Below are positions 16,892 to 25,372 of a DNA stretch of 64,000 nucleotides, piece after piece. Positions within the stretch are counted from its first letter, which is position 1; each line of letters starts with the position of its first letter. A program made the position numbers and the translations under genes. The stretch covers positions 1 to 64,000 of the forward strand of contig NZ_JACSZV010000025.1 in the NCBI RefSeq assembly GCF_014472415.1, given 5' to 3'. The notes beneath the pieces were generated by a model. That model was given only the letters and a program-made list of their open reading frames with translations, did not search any database and was not told where the DNA came from. This stretch comes from Pseudomonas sp. N40(2020). Lineage in GTDB: Bacteria; Pseudomonadota; Gammaproteobacteria; Pseudomonadales; Pseudomonadaceae.

Positions 16892-17821
16892 ATGTCTATT
16901 TCATCGCCACGCCGTCCGTTGTTGCGCCTGTTTCTACTGGGCCTGTGTGCCTGTCTGTTGAGCCCACTGGCCAGTGCCGATCAGGCCAAACGCCTGCGCA
17001 TCGGCATTACCTTGCATCCTTATTACAGCTACGTGGCGAACATCGTCGGCGACAAGGCCGAGGTCGTGCCGCTGATTCCGGCCGGTTTCAACCCGCACGC
17101 TTACGAGCCACGGGCCGAGGACATCAAACGTATCAGCGGCCTGGACGTGATCGTGCTCAACGGTGTCGGCCATGACGACTTCGCTGACCGCATGATCGCC
17201 GCCAGCGAAACACCGAACATCAAGACCATCGAAGCCAACGAAAACGTGCCGCTGCTGGCCGCCACCGGGGTTGCCGCGCGCGGTGCCGGCAAAGTGGTCA
17301 ACCCGCACACGTTCCTGTCGATCAGTGCTTCGATTGCCCAGGTCAACAACATCGCCCGGGAACTGGGCAAACTCGACCCGGACAACGCCAAGACTTACAC
17401 CCAGAACGCCCGCGCCTACGGCAAACGTCTGCGGCAGATGCGCGCCGACGCGCTGGCCAAGCTGACCCAGGCACCGAACGCCGAACTGCGCGTCGCCACC
17501 GTTCACGCGGCTTACGACTACCTGCTGCGCGAATTCGGTCTGGAAGTGACGGCCGTGGTCGAACCGGCCCACGGTATCGAGCCGAGCCCGAGCCAGTTGA
17601 AGAAGACCATCGACCAACTGCGCGAACTGGACGTGAAGGTGATCTTCTCGGAAATGGACTTCCCGTCCTCTTACGTCGACACCATTCAGCGTGAGTCCGG
17701 TGTGAAGCTGTACCCGCTGTCGCACATTTCCTACGGCGAATACACCGCCGACAAGTACGAAAAGGAAATGACCGGCAACCTCAACACCGTGGTGCGGGCG
17801 ATTCAGGAGTCAGGGGCATGA
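16892..17821 (+). CDS. fpvC: FpvC, periplasmic metal-binding protein (ZnuA family)
   Basis: I use the ATG at 16892, which opens on a signal peptide (LLRLFLLGLCACLLSPLASA). The 309-residue protein is a cluster A-I metal-binding lipoprotein-like receptor without a lipobox. Metal-ligand candidates are His in GFNPHAYEP, His in VVNPHTFLS, the EPAHGIEPSPSQL segment and EMDFPSS. In P. aeruginosa FpvC binds Fe(II) released from pyoverdine and works with FpvDE. It overlaps fpvD by 4 bp (ATGA). Confidence 0.9.
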   Translation: MSISSPRRPLLRLFLLGLCACLLSPLASADQAKRLRIGITLHPYYSYVANIVGDKAEVVPLIPAGFNPHAYEPRAEDIKRISGLDVIVLNGVGHDDFADRMIAASETPNIKTIEANENVPLLAATGVAARGAGKVVNPHTFLSISASIAQVNNIARELGKLDPDNAKTYTQNARAYGKRLRQMRADALAKLTQAPNAELRVATVHAAYDYLLREFGLEVTAVVEPAHGIEPSPSQLKKTIDQLRELDVKVIFSEMDFPSSYVDTIQRESGVKLYPLSHISYGEYTADKYEKEMTGNLNTVVRAIQESGA

Positions 17822-18663
17822 CCTCCAAAGAAACCTTCTCTGACCAGTCCGAAACCCCTGTGGGAGCGAGCCTGCTCGCGAATGCGGTTGAACACTCAAC
17901 GCATCCGTTGACTGACACGACACCTTCGCGAGCAAGCTCGCTCCCACAGGTTTGCGGGCCGACTCTCGATTTTGCTGATGTCAGCCTGACCCTCGGGCGC
18001 ACCACCATTCTCGACAAGGTCACCTTCCAGGTACACCCCGGCAGCGTGCATGCGCTGGTCGGCCCCAACGGTGGTGGCAAGAGTTCGCTGATCAAGACCT
18101 TGCTCGGCCAAATGCCGCATCAAGGCCAGTTGAGCCTGCAATGGCCCGGCGAGCCCGGCACTATTGGCTACGTGCCGCAAGCGCTGGAATTCGACCGCGG
18201 CTTGCCAATGACGGTCGACGATTTCATGGCCGCCATGTGCCAGCGCCGCCCGGCGTTTCTCGGCTTGAGCAAACACTACGCTGGCGCCATCGGTGAGGCG
18301 CTGGAACGGGTCGGCATGCAAGACAAGCGCAAGCGACGCATGGGCGCTCTGTCCGGCGGTGAGCGTCAGCGGGTCCTGCTCGCCCAAGGGCTCATCCCGG
18401 CGCCGCAACTGCTGGTGCTGGATGAGCCGATGTCGGCGCTCGACGAGGCCGGGATTCAGGTGTTCGAACGCCTGCTCGGGGACTGGCGCGCGGCGGGCAT
18501 CACCGTGTTGTGGATCGAACATGATCTGGAGGCGGTCGGACGTCTGGCCGATCGCGTCACCGGTCTCAACCGTCGCGTGCTGTTCGATGCCACACCGCAA
18601 CAGGCGCTGACCCCGGAGCGTCTGCTGACGCTGTTTTCGACCCATCCACGGAGCGCTCTCTGA
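17818..18663 (+). CDS. fpvD: FpvD, ABC transporter ATPase with a REPIN-encoded N-terminal extension
   Basis: The 281-residue ATPase has Walker A (GPNGGGKSS), the signature LSGGERQRVLLAQ, and Walker B (LLVLDEPMS). The ABC domain starts near residue 49 (TLDFADVSLTLGRTTILD). The first 45 or so residues are unlike the family: codons at 17857-17950 lie within a complete REPIN (NETs residues such as VGASLLANAVEHS). No ATG, GTG or TTG lies in frame between the REPIN and the conserved domain, so translation must begin at or before the REPIN, most likely at the ATGA overlap with fpvC. It energises metal import with FpvE. Confidence 0.88.
   Translation: MTSKETFSDQSETPVGASLLANAVEHSTHPLTDTTPSRASSLPQVCGPTLDFADVSLTLGRTTILDKVTFQVHPGSVHALVGPNGGGKSSLIKTLLGQMPHQGQLSLQWPGEPGTIGYVPQALEFDRGLPMTVDDFMAAMCQRRPAFLGLSKHYAGAIGEALERVGMQDKRKRRMGALSGGERQRVLLAQGLIPAPQLLVLDEPMSALDEAGIQVFERLLGDWRAAGITVLWIEHDLEAVGRLADRVTGLNRRVLFDATPQQALTPERLLTLFSTHPRSAL
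17857..17950. repeat. REPIN inside the fpvD coding sequence
   Basis: A REP beginning CCTGTGGGAGCGAGCCTGCT at 17857 faces its inverse (TTCGCGAGCAAGCTCGCTCC from 17925). The whole element is translated as the N-terminal extension of FpvD without a stop codon. REPINs are nearly always extragenic, so a coding one is unusual. Confidence 0.9.
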
Positions 18664-19562
18664 TGAGTTACGAAGCCTTTCGTTTGATGGTTCAGGGCTG
18701 GGCCTCGTCGGGTTACCTGCCCGAAGCGCTGGCCTATGGTTTTGTGGTCAATGCGCTGCTCGCCGGTCTGTTGATCGGCCCGGTGCTCGGCGGCCTCGGC
18801 ACGCTGGTGGTGGTCAAGCGCTTTGCGTTTTTCTCCGAAGCAGTCGGCCACGCAGCGCTAACCGGCGTGGCCATCGGCATCCTGCTCGGCGAACCCTACA
18901 CCGGGCCGTATGGCAGCCTGTTCGGTTACTGCCTGCTGTTCGGCATTCTGCTCAACTACCTGCGCAACCGCACGGGTCTGGCGCCTGACACCTTGATCGG
19001 CGTGTTCCTCTCGGTATCCCTGGCGCTGGGTGCGAGCCTGCTGCTGATCCTGGCCGGTAAAATCAACGTACACATTCTGGAAAACGTGCTGTTCGGTTCG
19101 GTGCTGACCGTCAACGGCAATGATCTGGCGGTGCTGGCCATCGTCGGTTCGCTGGTCATGGCCCTCGCGCTGCCGCTGTACAACCGCATCATGCTGGCCA
19201 GCTTCAATCCGCAACTGGCGGCGGTACGCGGGGTGGCGGTGAAGACCCTCGATTATTTGTTCGTGATTCTGGTGACGCTGATCACCGTGGCGGCGGTGAA
19301 AGTCATCGGCGCGATTCTGGTCGGTGCCCTGCTGGTGATTCCGGCGGCGGCGGCGCGTTTGCTCAGCCAGTCGCTCAAGGGCTTCTTCTGGTGTTCGGTA
19401 CTGATTGCCACCGTCAGCACCTTGTGCGGGATTCTTGCGCCGATCGTCTTCGATCTGCCGATCCCGTCAGGCGCCGCGATCATTCTGGTCGCCGGCATTG
19501 CGTTCGCCCTCGCCGCCATCGCGCGCGGTGTCGTACCCAGTCTGAAAGGGAACCTTGGATAA
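18663..19562 (+). CDS. fpvE: FpvE, metal ABC transporter permease (ZnuB family)
   Basis: The 299-residue protein is an ABC-3 type permease with about eight membrane segments. It opens with ALAYGFVVNALLAGLLIGPVLG, and conserved FAFFSEAVGHAALTGVAIG near residue 55 is the family signature. It pairs with FpvD. Coding overlaps the fpvD stop by 1 bp and abuts fpvF directly. Substrate is presumed to be Fe(II) from ferripyoverdine, from the homologous operon. Confidence 0.9.
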   Translation: MSYEAFRLMVQGWASSGYLPEALAYGFVVNALLAGLLIGPVLGGLGTLVVVKRFAFFSEAVGHAALTGVAIGILLGEPYTGPYGSLFGYCLLFGILLNYLRNRTGLAPDTLIGVFLSVSLALGASLLLILAGKINVHILENVLFGSVLTVNGNDLAVLAIVGSLVMALALPLYNRIMLASFNPQLAAVRGVAVKTLDYLFVILVTLITVAAVKVIGAILVGALLVIPAAAARLLSQSLKGFFWCSVLIATVSTLCGILAPIVFDLPIPSGAAIILVAGIAFALAAIARGVVPSLKGNLG

Positions 19563-20468
19563 ATGGCTTTTTCACTGAGAAAACTGACCCTGAGCATGGC
19601 GCTGTGCGGCGTGGTCTGCAGCCCATTGATGGCCGCCGAAAGCGCCAAGCCCTTGCGGGTGCTGGCCTCGCTACCGATCACCTACGGCTTGGGCGAAGCA
19701 TTGCTCAAAGGCACCGATATCAACCTGGAACGCGCGGCGCCGGCGAACTTGCCGGGCAGCCGCCAGACCGCATACTTCACGGGTCGCGGCGCTCCGGCGC
19801 TGGACAAACTGGCGAGTAATGCCGACGCGGTCATCGGCGTGCGCTCGCTGTGGGCCGATGACCCGCTGTACCCGATCGCCCGTCGCAGCAACATCCGTAT
19901 TGTTGAGGTCGATGCCGCACGCCCGGTCGACGGTGCCCTGCCCGGTATTGCCGTGCAACCGGGGTTGAAAGTCGATGGACTGAACAGCCAGCCATGGCTG
20001 GCGAGCAACAACATGGGGCGCATGGCAGACGTGATGGCAGCGGATCTGGTGCGTCTGGCACCGACCGCCAAGCCGAAGATCGAAGCGAACCTGGCGGCGT
20101 TGAAACAGCGCCTGCTCAAACTCAGCGCCGACAGCGAGGCGCGTCTGGCCAATGCAGACAATCTGAGTGTGATGAGCTTGAGCGATCACTTCGGCTATCT
20201 GATCGGTAGCCTGAATCTGGAGCTGATCGGGCAGGATCCACGTCCTGATACAGAGTGGACGCCGGAGGATTTGAAGCAATTGACGGCGGCGCTCAAGGAC
20301 AATGACGTGGCGGTGGTGCTGCATCACCGACAACCGTCAGACGCGGTGAAAGCGGCGATCGCCGAGTCCGGTAGTCAGCTGGTGGTGTTGAGCACTGATG
20401 CCGAAGATCCGGTGGCGGAGCTTGAGGGGAATGTGGATCTGCTGCTCAAGGGGTTGAGTGGGGCGTAA
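19563..20468 (+). CDS. fpvF: FpvF, second periplasmic binding protein of the operon
   Basis: The 301-residue protein has a signal peptide (MALCGVVCSPLMAAES, cut near residue 25) and a ZnuA-like periplasmic fold (LRVLASLPITYGLGEALL). It lacks the usual HxxEP metal motif of the cluster A-I proteins, so it may bind a siderophore complex rather than bare metal. In P. aeruginosa FpvF interacts with FpvC and pyoverdine. It is the last gene of the operon, followed by REP elements. Confidence 0.86.
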   Translation: MAFSLRKLTLSMALCGVVCSPLMAAESAKPLRVLASLPITYGLGEALLKGTDINLERAAPANLPGSRQTAYFTGRGAPALDKLASNADAVIGVRSLWADDPLYPIARRSNIRIVEVDAARPVDGALPGIAVQPGLKVDGLNSQPWLASNNMGRMADVMAADLVRLAPTAKPKIEANLAALKQRLLKLSADSEARLANADNLSVMSLSDHFGYLIGSLNLELIGQDPRPDTEWTPEDLKQLTAALKDNDVAVVLHHRQPSDAVKAAIAESGSQLVVLSTDAEDPVAELEGNVDLLLKGLSGA

Positions 20469-20493
20469 GTTCAGTTACACCGCGTTATCGTTC

Positions 20494-20563
20494 ATCGCGA
20501 GCAGGCTCACTCCTACAGGGGTTAGGTGATCCCATGTGGGAGCCAGCCTGCTGGCGATGAGGC
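20494..20563. repeat. REP pair downstream of fpvF
   Basis: ATCGCGAGCAGGCTCACTCC at 20494 faces a diverged partner (GGGAGCCAGCCTGCTGGCGA from about 20538). The pair lies between the convergent fpvF and mbtH transcripts. Confidence 0.82.
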
Positions 20564-20592
20564 CCGCAAAGACAACGCATGTTCCGGACATG

Positions 20593-20634
20593 AAAAAACC
20601 CGCTGACTGTCTCCAGTCCAGCGGGTTTCTTTTT
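20593..20634 (-). terminator. Intrinsic terminator of pvdH-mbtH
   Basis: AAACCCGCTG and CAGCGGGTTT form a 10-bp stem flanked by a run of A on the left and T on the right. It works in either orientation; on the minus strand it lies just after the mbtH stop codon. Confidence 0.8.
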
Positions 20635-20644
20635 GGCCGGAAGC

Positions 20645-20869
20645 TTATTGAACCGCAGCCTGCCCTTCCATTTTCTGGCGCAGGCTCAGCGGGCGCATGT
20701 CAGTCCAGACTTCCTCGATGTAGGCCAGGCATTCCTTTTTCAGGCCGCTCTTGCCCACGGTGCGCCAGCCTTCTGGCACGGCCTTGTAATCCGGCCAGAT
20801 CGAGTACTGCTCTTCGTGGTTGACCACGACCTGAAAGAGGATGTCCTCGCGGTCGAATACTGACGTCAT
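20645..20869 (-). CDS. mbtH: MbtH-like NRPS chaperone
   Basis: I start at the ATG at 20869 (MTSVFDREDILFQVVVNHEEQYSIWPDYKAVPEGW), giving 74 residues; a GGAGA ribosome-binding site precedes it. It has the MbtH signature residues: NxExQxSxWP, a G-W-pair and the following LxYIEEVWTDMRPLS. It binds and activates NRPS adenylation domains such as those of PvdL in the cytoplasm. It lies 82 bp downstream of pvdH but has its own PvdS-type promoter. Confidence 0.95.
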   Translation of the reverse strand: MTSVFDREDILFQVVVNHEEQYSIWPDYKAVPEGWRTVGKSGLKKECLAYIEEVWTDMRPLSLRQKMEGQAAVQ

Positions 20870-20894
20870 GCTGGTTCTCCATCGTTGTAGGGGG

Positions 20895-20915
20895 GGCTGC
20901 ACGGCAGGTGCAGCC
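20895..20915 (-). promoter_or_regulatory. Hairpin in the mbtH leader
   Basis: GGCTGCAC (20895-20902) and GTGCAGCC (20908-20915) form a perfect 8-bp stem with a 5-nt loop, between the mbtH promoter and its start codon. No T-tract follows, so it is not a standard terminator; it may affect transcript stability. Confidence 0.5.
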
Positions 20916-20930
20916 GGGTATGTAGAAAGA

Positions 20931-20954
20931 ACGTTCGGCGCGGCGAAAAATTTA
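20931..20954 (-). promoter_or_regulatory. PvdS-dependent promoter (iron-starvation box) of mbtH
   Basis: On the minus strand TAAAT (20950-20954) is followed by exactly 16 bases and CGT (20931-20933, then TC), the PvdS pattern. The TAA of the TAAAT element is the stop codon of pvdH (20952-20954). Confidence 0.78.
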
Positions 20955-22364
20955 CTCGGCGGCGATGGCAGCAGCCAACGCACGACCGAAGATCTCGGCA
21001 ACGCAGTCGATTTCGGCAGCGGTGATCACCAGCGGCGGAAGGAAACGCACCACCGCGCCGTGACGGCCACCCAACTCCAGAATCAAACCGCGTTTGAGAC
21101 ATTCGCGCTGCACCAGCGGTGCCAGCCGCGCAAACGCTGGTGGATGGCCGAGTGCGTCCGGCGCGCCGTTCGGGTCGACCAGTTCGACGCCAAGCATCAA
21201 GCCACGGCCGCGAATATCGCCCAGTTGCGGGAAGTCGCGCTGCAGGATGCGCAGGTGCTCGCTCAAGCGCGCGCCCATGGCGGCGGCGTGTTCGCACACT
21301 TTGTGCTCAACCAGATAACGCATCACCGCAGAACCTGCAGCCATCGCCATCTGGTTGCCGCGGAAGGTGCCGGCGTGAGCGCCCGGCTGCCAGGTGTCGA
21401 GCCAGTCGCGATACACCACCACCGCCAGCGGCAGGCTGCCGCCGATGGCTTTGGAGAGCACTACCACGTCCGGGATGATGCCAGCGTGTTCGAAGGCAAA
21501 CATCTTGCCGGTACGGGCGAAACCGCTCTGGATTTCGTCGACAATCAGCGCCACACCAGCCTTCTCAGTGATCCGACGCAAGCCGCGCAGCCATTCGATA
21601 TCCGCCGGAATCACCCCGCCCTCGCCCTGCACCGCCTCGACGATCACCGCTGCTGGCAATTGCACGCCGGCCTCGGGATCGTTGAGCAGGTTTTCCAGGT
21701 AGCTCAGGTTGGCCTTCACCCCGGCTGCGCCGCCGAGGCCGAACGGGCAACGATAGTCATACGGGAACGGCATGAACTGCACGCCGTTGCTGAGCAACGC
21801 GCCCAGCGGTTTTTTCGGCCCCAGGCTGCCCATCAGGCTCAACGCCCCTTGGCTCATGCCGTGGTAACCACCGGAGAATGACAGCACCGTGCTGCGCCCG
21901 GTCGCAGTGCGCACCAGTTTCAATGCCGCTTCCACTGCATCAGTGCCGGTCGGGCCGCAGAACTGGATCTTCGCTTGCGCCGCCAGATCCGGTGGCAGCA
22001 GGCCGAACAGATCCTGAACAAATTGATCCTTGACCGGGGTGGTCAGGTCGAGCGTATGCAGCGGCAACTCATCGGCCAATACCTGCTGGATCGCTTCGAT
22101 CACCACCGGGTGGTTATGCCCCAGTGCCAGCGTGCCGGCACCGGCAAGGCAGTCAATAAAGGTGCGCCCTTCGACGTCTTCGACATACAGACCCTTGGCA
22201 CGCTTGAGCGCCAGCGGAATGCGGCGCGGATAGCTGCGGGCATTGGATTCCTGCTGTGCCTGACGGGTCAGCAGTGGCGATTCATTGAACTGATACAACG
22301 TTTCCGCTGGCACCGTGGTGATCCGGGCCGGCGACTCTTCGATAAGGCTGGTGGCGACTGACAT
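20952..22364 (-). CDS. pvdH: PvdH, diaminobutyrate-2-oxoglutarate aminotransferase
   Basis: From the ATG at 22364 (MSVATSLIEESPARITT) the protein is 470 residues. It is a class-III PLP aminotransferase: GPTGTDAVEAALKLVRTATGR, VEAVQGEGGVIPADIEW, LIVDEIQSGFARTGKMFAFE, and VVLSKAIGGSLPLAVVV containing the PLP lysine. PvdH makes L-2,4-diaminobutyrate from aspartate semialdehyde, a building block incorporated by PvdL. The earlier in-frame start would add 36 residues upstream across the promoter box and is not credible. Confidence 0.95.
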   Translation of the reverse strand: MSVATSLIEESPARITTVPAETLYQFNESPLLTRQAQQESNARSYPRRIPLALKRAKGLYVEDVEGRTFIDCLAGAGTLALGHNHPVVIEAIQQVLADELPLHTLDLTTPVKDQFVQDLFGLLPPDLAAQAKIQFCGPTGTDAVEAALKLVRTATGRSTVLSFSGGYHGMSQGALSLMGSLGPKKPLGALLSNGVQFMPFPYDYRCPFGLGGAAGVKANLSYLENLLNDPEAGVQLPAAVIVEAVQGEGGVIPADIEWLRGLRRITEKAGVALIVDEIQSGFARTGKMFAFEHAGIIPDVVVLSKAIGGSLPLAVVVYRDWLDTWQPGAHAGTFRGNQMAMAAGSAVMRYLVEHKVCEHAAAMGARLSEHLRILQRDFPQLGDIRGRGLMLGVELVDPNGAPDALGHPPAFARLAPLVQRECLKRGLILELGGRHGAVVRFLPPLVITAAEIDCVAEIFGRALAAAIAAE

Positions 22365-22466
22365 CTCTCGACCCCTCAATTCGCTATGGATTGTGACCAA
22401 AACAGCACACCGGACAGGTGCGCGTTCCGGTCGCGGGGCGCACTTGCAGGTTTTCCTGTTCTGGAA

Positions 22467-22490
22467 ACGCATAAGCGAGGCGAGGATTTA
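22467..22490 (-). promoter_or_regulatory. PvdS-dependent promoter of pvdH
   Basis: On the minus strand TAAAT (22486-22490, within GGGCTAAATCC) is followed by exactly 16 bases and CGT (22467-22469). It lies about 100 bp before the pvdH start codon. Confidence 0.82.
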
Positions 22491-22507
22491 GCCCCTTGAT
22501 CGACTCG

Positions 22508-22993
22508 TCATCCGGATAACGGCAGTGGCTTGTACATGGGCAGGACCTGCAAGCCTTGGTGCATGAGGGGTGGTTCAGATTCGCGATAGCCCAGATGACG
22601 ATAGAACGCTTCGCCAGTGCGTGTGCTGTTGAGGTGGGCATGGAGCACACCGCGCACCCGCAGCCAGCCTTGCAGATCGTTCATCAGCGCTCGCCCCGCG
22701 CCACGGCGAAAGGATTCCGGTTGTACATAGCAGAGCACAATGTCGCCACTGCCCTGAGCCATGCCGACACCGACCGGTTTGTCCGCAAGCAAGGCGATAT
22801 TCAGATAGAAATGCGGGTCGGCAAGCCAGGCGCTGAGCAAATCGGCAGATTGCTGCCGGATCCAGTCGTTGACGATAAGCGGGTCGTTGCGATGATCGAG
22901 CGCACAACCGAAGCGGATCGAACGTTCGATGATGCGACAGATGATGCCGACGTCGGCCAGGATGGCCGGACGAATACAGATGGGTGCTTCCAT
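22508..22993 (-). CDS. GNAT-family N-acetyltransferase
   Basis: The 161-residue protein has a GNAT fold: N-terminal ICIRPAILADVGIICRIIERS, the acetyl-CoA-binding VQPESFRRGAGRALMNDL (variant of Q/RxxGxG/A) and C-terminal GEAFYRHLGYRES. The substrate is unknown. It lies just upstream of the pvdH promoter on the same strand but is probably not part of the pyoverdine operon. Confidence 0.78.
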   Translation of the reverse strand: MEAPICIRPAILADVGIICRIIERSIRFGCALDHRNDPLIVNDWIRQQSADLLSAWLADPHFYLNIALLADKPVGVGMAQGSGDIVLCYVQPESFRRGAGRALMNDLQGWLRVRGVLHAHLNSTRTGEAFYRHLGYRESEPPLMHQGLQVLPMYKPLPLSG

Positions 22994-23024
22994 GGCGCTG
23001 TTCCCTCAATCCATTGAGTCAAAG

Positions 23025-23050
23025 CTGTCGTGACCTTAACGTCACGACAG
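23025..23050 (-). terminator. Hairpin between sensor kinase and GNAT gene
   Basis: CTGTCGTGAC (23025-23034) and GTCACGACAG (23041-23050) make a perfect 10-bp stem with a 6-nt loop, after the sensor-kinase stop codon on the minus strand. The T-tract is short, so efficiency is uncertain. Confidence 0.5.
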
Positions 23051-23113
23051 CCGGATAGCCATTGGAGAGAGGTTACATTTGATGTGCCGCATGCAGATCC
23101 CGCGAGAGCGGTT

Positions 23114-24436
23114 TCAAATGGCCTGCAATGGCATGGTCAACTCAACGCGCAGCCCATCCGGGCGGCTGTCGAAATGCAGGGCACATTCGCAACGCTGGAC
23201 GATGGCCTGAACAATCGCCAGGCCCAAGCCGCAGCCGGTACTCTGACCATTGCGCCAGAAGCGTTGGGTCAGATGTTGCAGATCATCCTGAGCGATGCCC
23301 GGGCCATGGTCACGCACAATAAAACGTACGCGGTTGCCGATGGTTTCCAGACTCAACTCGACCGCACAGTCGTCGGGGGTGTGGCGCAGGGCGTTGTCGA
23401 GCAGATTGCGCAGCGCGGCAATCGACAGCACCGCCGGCATTTGCAAGGGTGCTGTCGAAAGCTGTTCCGGCAGTTTCAATTTGATTCGCAGGCGCTCGCC
23501 GCCCGTGGCATCGGCAATCGCCAGCCGCGCCACTTGCTCGGCGCTGCACTGCGAGCCGTCGTCAAACGACAGGCTGCCCTCGACCCGCGCCAGCAAAAGC
23601 AATTGTTCAAGCGTGCGATGCAGGCGATCAGCGCCCTCCTCGGCCTTGGCCAGCGACTGATCGCGGGCGGCGCCGTCGGTCATGCGCGCCACTTGCAGGT
23701 GGGTCTTGATCGCCGTGAGCGGGCTGCGCAGCTCGTGGGCGGCGTCGCCGGTCAGCCGACGTTCGCGCTCGATGGTCTTGCCAATGCGCTGGAACAGTTG
23801 ATTCTGGGTATCGAGCAACGGCTTCAATTCGCTGGGAAACGCCTGCAATTGCAACGGTTCGAGCGAATCGGCATTGCGCCGCATCAAGGCCTCACGCAGA
23901 CGGTTAAGCGGCGCCAGCCCTTGGCCGATCCCCAGCCACAGCAGGCACAGGCAGCCGAGCAACGCCACGCCCACCGGCACCGACGCCGCCAGCAGGATCG
24001 ACATGTTCAGCGCTTCACGTTCGATCTGCCGATCCGCTGTGGTAATCCGCACATCACCCCGGGCGAGAGTGAAACTGCGCCACGGCGCACCGTCGATCAT
24101 CTGGTCGTGGAAGCCCATTTTCTCGGCTTCCAGCGCTTGTTCGGGATTGTTGTGGCTGCGTGCGAGAATTTCTCCGCGCAAGGAACTGACCTGGCAGGCC
24201 ATGCCACCGGGAATGTTCAGTTGTTCGGCACTGAAATGGGTGCCTTCGCCCTTGCTCGGCAACGTCGGAAGTTGCTCCAGCAAACCGGCGACCATGCGCG
24301 CCGACGCTACCAGACGCTGATCGAGGGAAAACATCATCTGATTGCGCAGGTCGCTGAGCATCCAGGCCGCCGCCAGCGCCCAGATCAGCGCAAACGCGGC
24401 GCCGAGAGTCAGGCTCAGGCGCAGTCGTAGGCTCAT
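23114..24436 (-). CDS. Sensor histidine kinase of a Dsb-linked two-component system
   Basis: The 440-residue protein has two membrane segments (about residues 9-30 and 146-172) bounding a periplasmic domain of about 115 residues. A HAMP-like segment follows, then the H-box AAHELRSPLTAIKTHLQ (phosphorylated His about residue 234) and an ATP-binding domain (DNALRHTPDD, DHGPGIA, GCGLGLAI). It overlaps the response regulator gene by 1 bp. Gene order with dsbD-tlpA-dsbG resembles the PA2479/PA2480 arrangement of P. aeruginosa. Two Cys residues (GCLCLL) lie in the second membrane segment. The signal is unknown. Confidence 0.88.
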   Translation of the reverse strand: MSLRLRLSLTLGAAFALIWALAAAWMLSDLRNQMMFSLDQRLVASARMVAGLLEQLPTLPSKGEGTHFSAEQLNIPGGMACQVSSLRGEILARSHNNPEQALEAEKMGFHDQMIDGAPWRSFTLARGDVRITTADRQIEREALNMSILLAASVPVGVALLGCLCLLWLGIGQGLAPLNRLREALMRRNADSLEPLQLQAFPSELKPLLDTQNQLFQRIGKTIERERRLTGDAAHELRSPLTAIKTHLQVARMTDGAARDQSLAKAEEGADRLHRTLEQLLLLARVEGSLSFDDGSQCSAEQVARLAIADATGGERLRIKLKLPEQLSTAPLQMPAVLSIAALRNLLDNALRHTPDDCAVELSLETIGNRVRFIVRDHGPGIAQDDLQHLTQRFWRNGQSTGCGLGLAIVQAIVQRCECALHFDSRPDGLRVELTMPLQAI

Positions 24437-25116
24437 CACTTGCCTTGTTCTCCACCATCGGCCGGCCCCAGGCGATAACCCAGACCGCGCACGGTTTCGA
24501 CGATGCCTTTGCCGAGTTTGCTGCGCAGGTGGTGGATATGCACGTTCAACGCGTTGCTCTCCAGCTCATCATTGAAACCGTAGACGCTGTCCTTCAATTG
24601 CTCGGTGGACAGCACCCGACCGCGATTGTGCAGCAGAGCCTGCAACAGGGATTGTTCGCGTCGCGACAAATCCACCGGTTGCCCGGCCAGCATGGTTTCG
24701 CGGCTGCTTGGGTCGTAGGTCAACGCACCGTGTTCAATCAGGTTGACGCTGCGCCCGGCCACTCGACGCAGCAAGGTTTGCAGACGGGCGAATAGCTCAC
24801 GCAGATCGAACGGTTTGAGCAAGTAATCGTCGGCACCGGCCTGCAAGCCGTCGACCCGGTCAGTGACCGAATCGCGCGCGGTCAGAATCAGCACCGGAAT
24901 CTCCAGACCGTGCTGGCGCAGTTGCTGCAGCAGTTTCAGGCCATCTTCGTCGGGCAGGCCGAGATCAAGCACCATCACGTCAAACTCGGCAACCTTGAGC
25001 ATCGCCCGCGCCTTGGACGCGGTATTGACGTGCTCGACAGTCAGCCCTTGAGCCGTGAGGCCGGCAACGATGCCGCTGGCGATCAGTTCATCGTCTTCGC
25101 AAACCAGTACGTGCAT
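24436..25116 (-). CDS. OmpR-family response regulator
   Basis: From the ATG at 25116 (MHVLVCEDDELIASG) the protein is 226 residues. It has a receiver domain with phosphoacceptor Asp51 (MVLDLGLPDEDGL) and KPF, and a C-terminal winged helix (LSRREQSLLQALLHNRGRVLST, and VHIHHLRSKLGKGIVETVRGLGYRL). It is divergent from the hemopexin-like gene and the dsb operon and may regulate them. It is the first gene of the two-gene operon. Confidence 0.9.
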   Translation of the reverse strand: MHVLVCEDDELIASGIVAGLTAQGLTVEHVNTASKARAMLKVAEFDVMVLDLGLPDEDGLKLLQQLRQHGLEIPVLILTARDSVTDRVDGLQAGADDYLLKPFDLRELFARLQTLLRRVAGRSVNLIEHGALTYDPSSRETMLAGQPVDLSRREQSLLQALLHNRGRVLSTEQLKDSVYGFNDELESNALNVHIHHLRSKLGKGIVETVRGLGYRLGPADGGEQGK

Positions 25117-25372
25117 GGGCGCTCCCTGAAAAAAACGCGAGTGAAGCAGGTGAGGATTAAGCGGCAATTATGGCCATCCTCGGTAGTGACGGGAAGCCGC
25201 TCGCAGAATTGAGCAGGCCTGCACCCGGCGAAACACATTCCTTAATTGCGCACTGCAGGCACTTCAATAAGTCCCGAGAAATGAAATCCCACACTTAAGC
25301 ACTACTGATAATTAATCTGGCCGGATAACCTGACTGTGTATTAAGACAACCCGTTAAAAGGAATTAACAAAC

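Noticed and set aside
22365..22472. Upstream start for PvdH
   Set aside because: It would place the start inside the PvdS promoter box; the ATG at 22364 fits the family.
23030..24430. 466-codon plus-strand frame opposite the sensor kinase
   Set aside because: It is antisense to a clear histidine kinase, with repetitive Gln/Arg composition and no family match.
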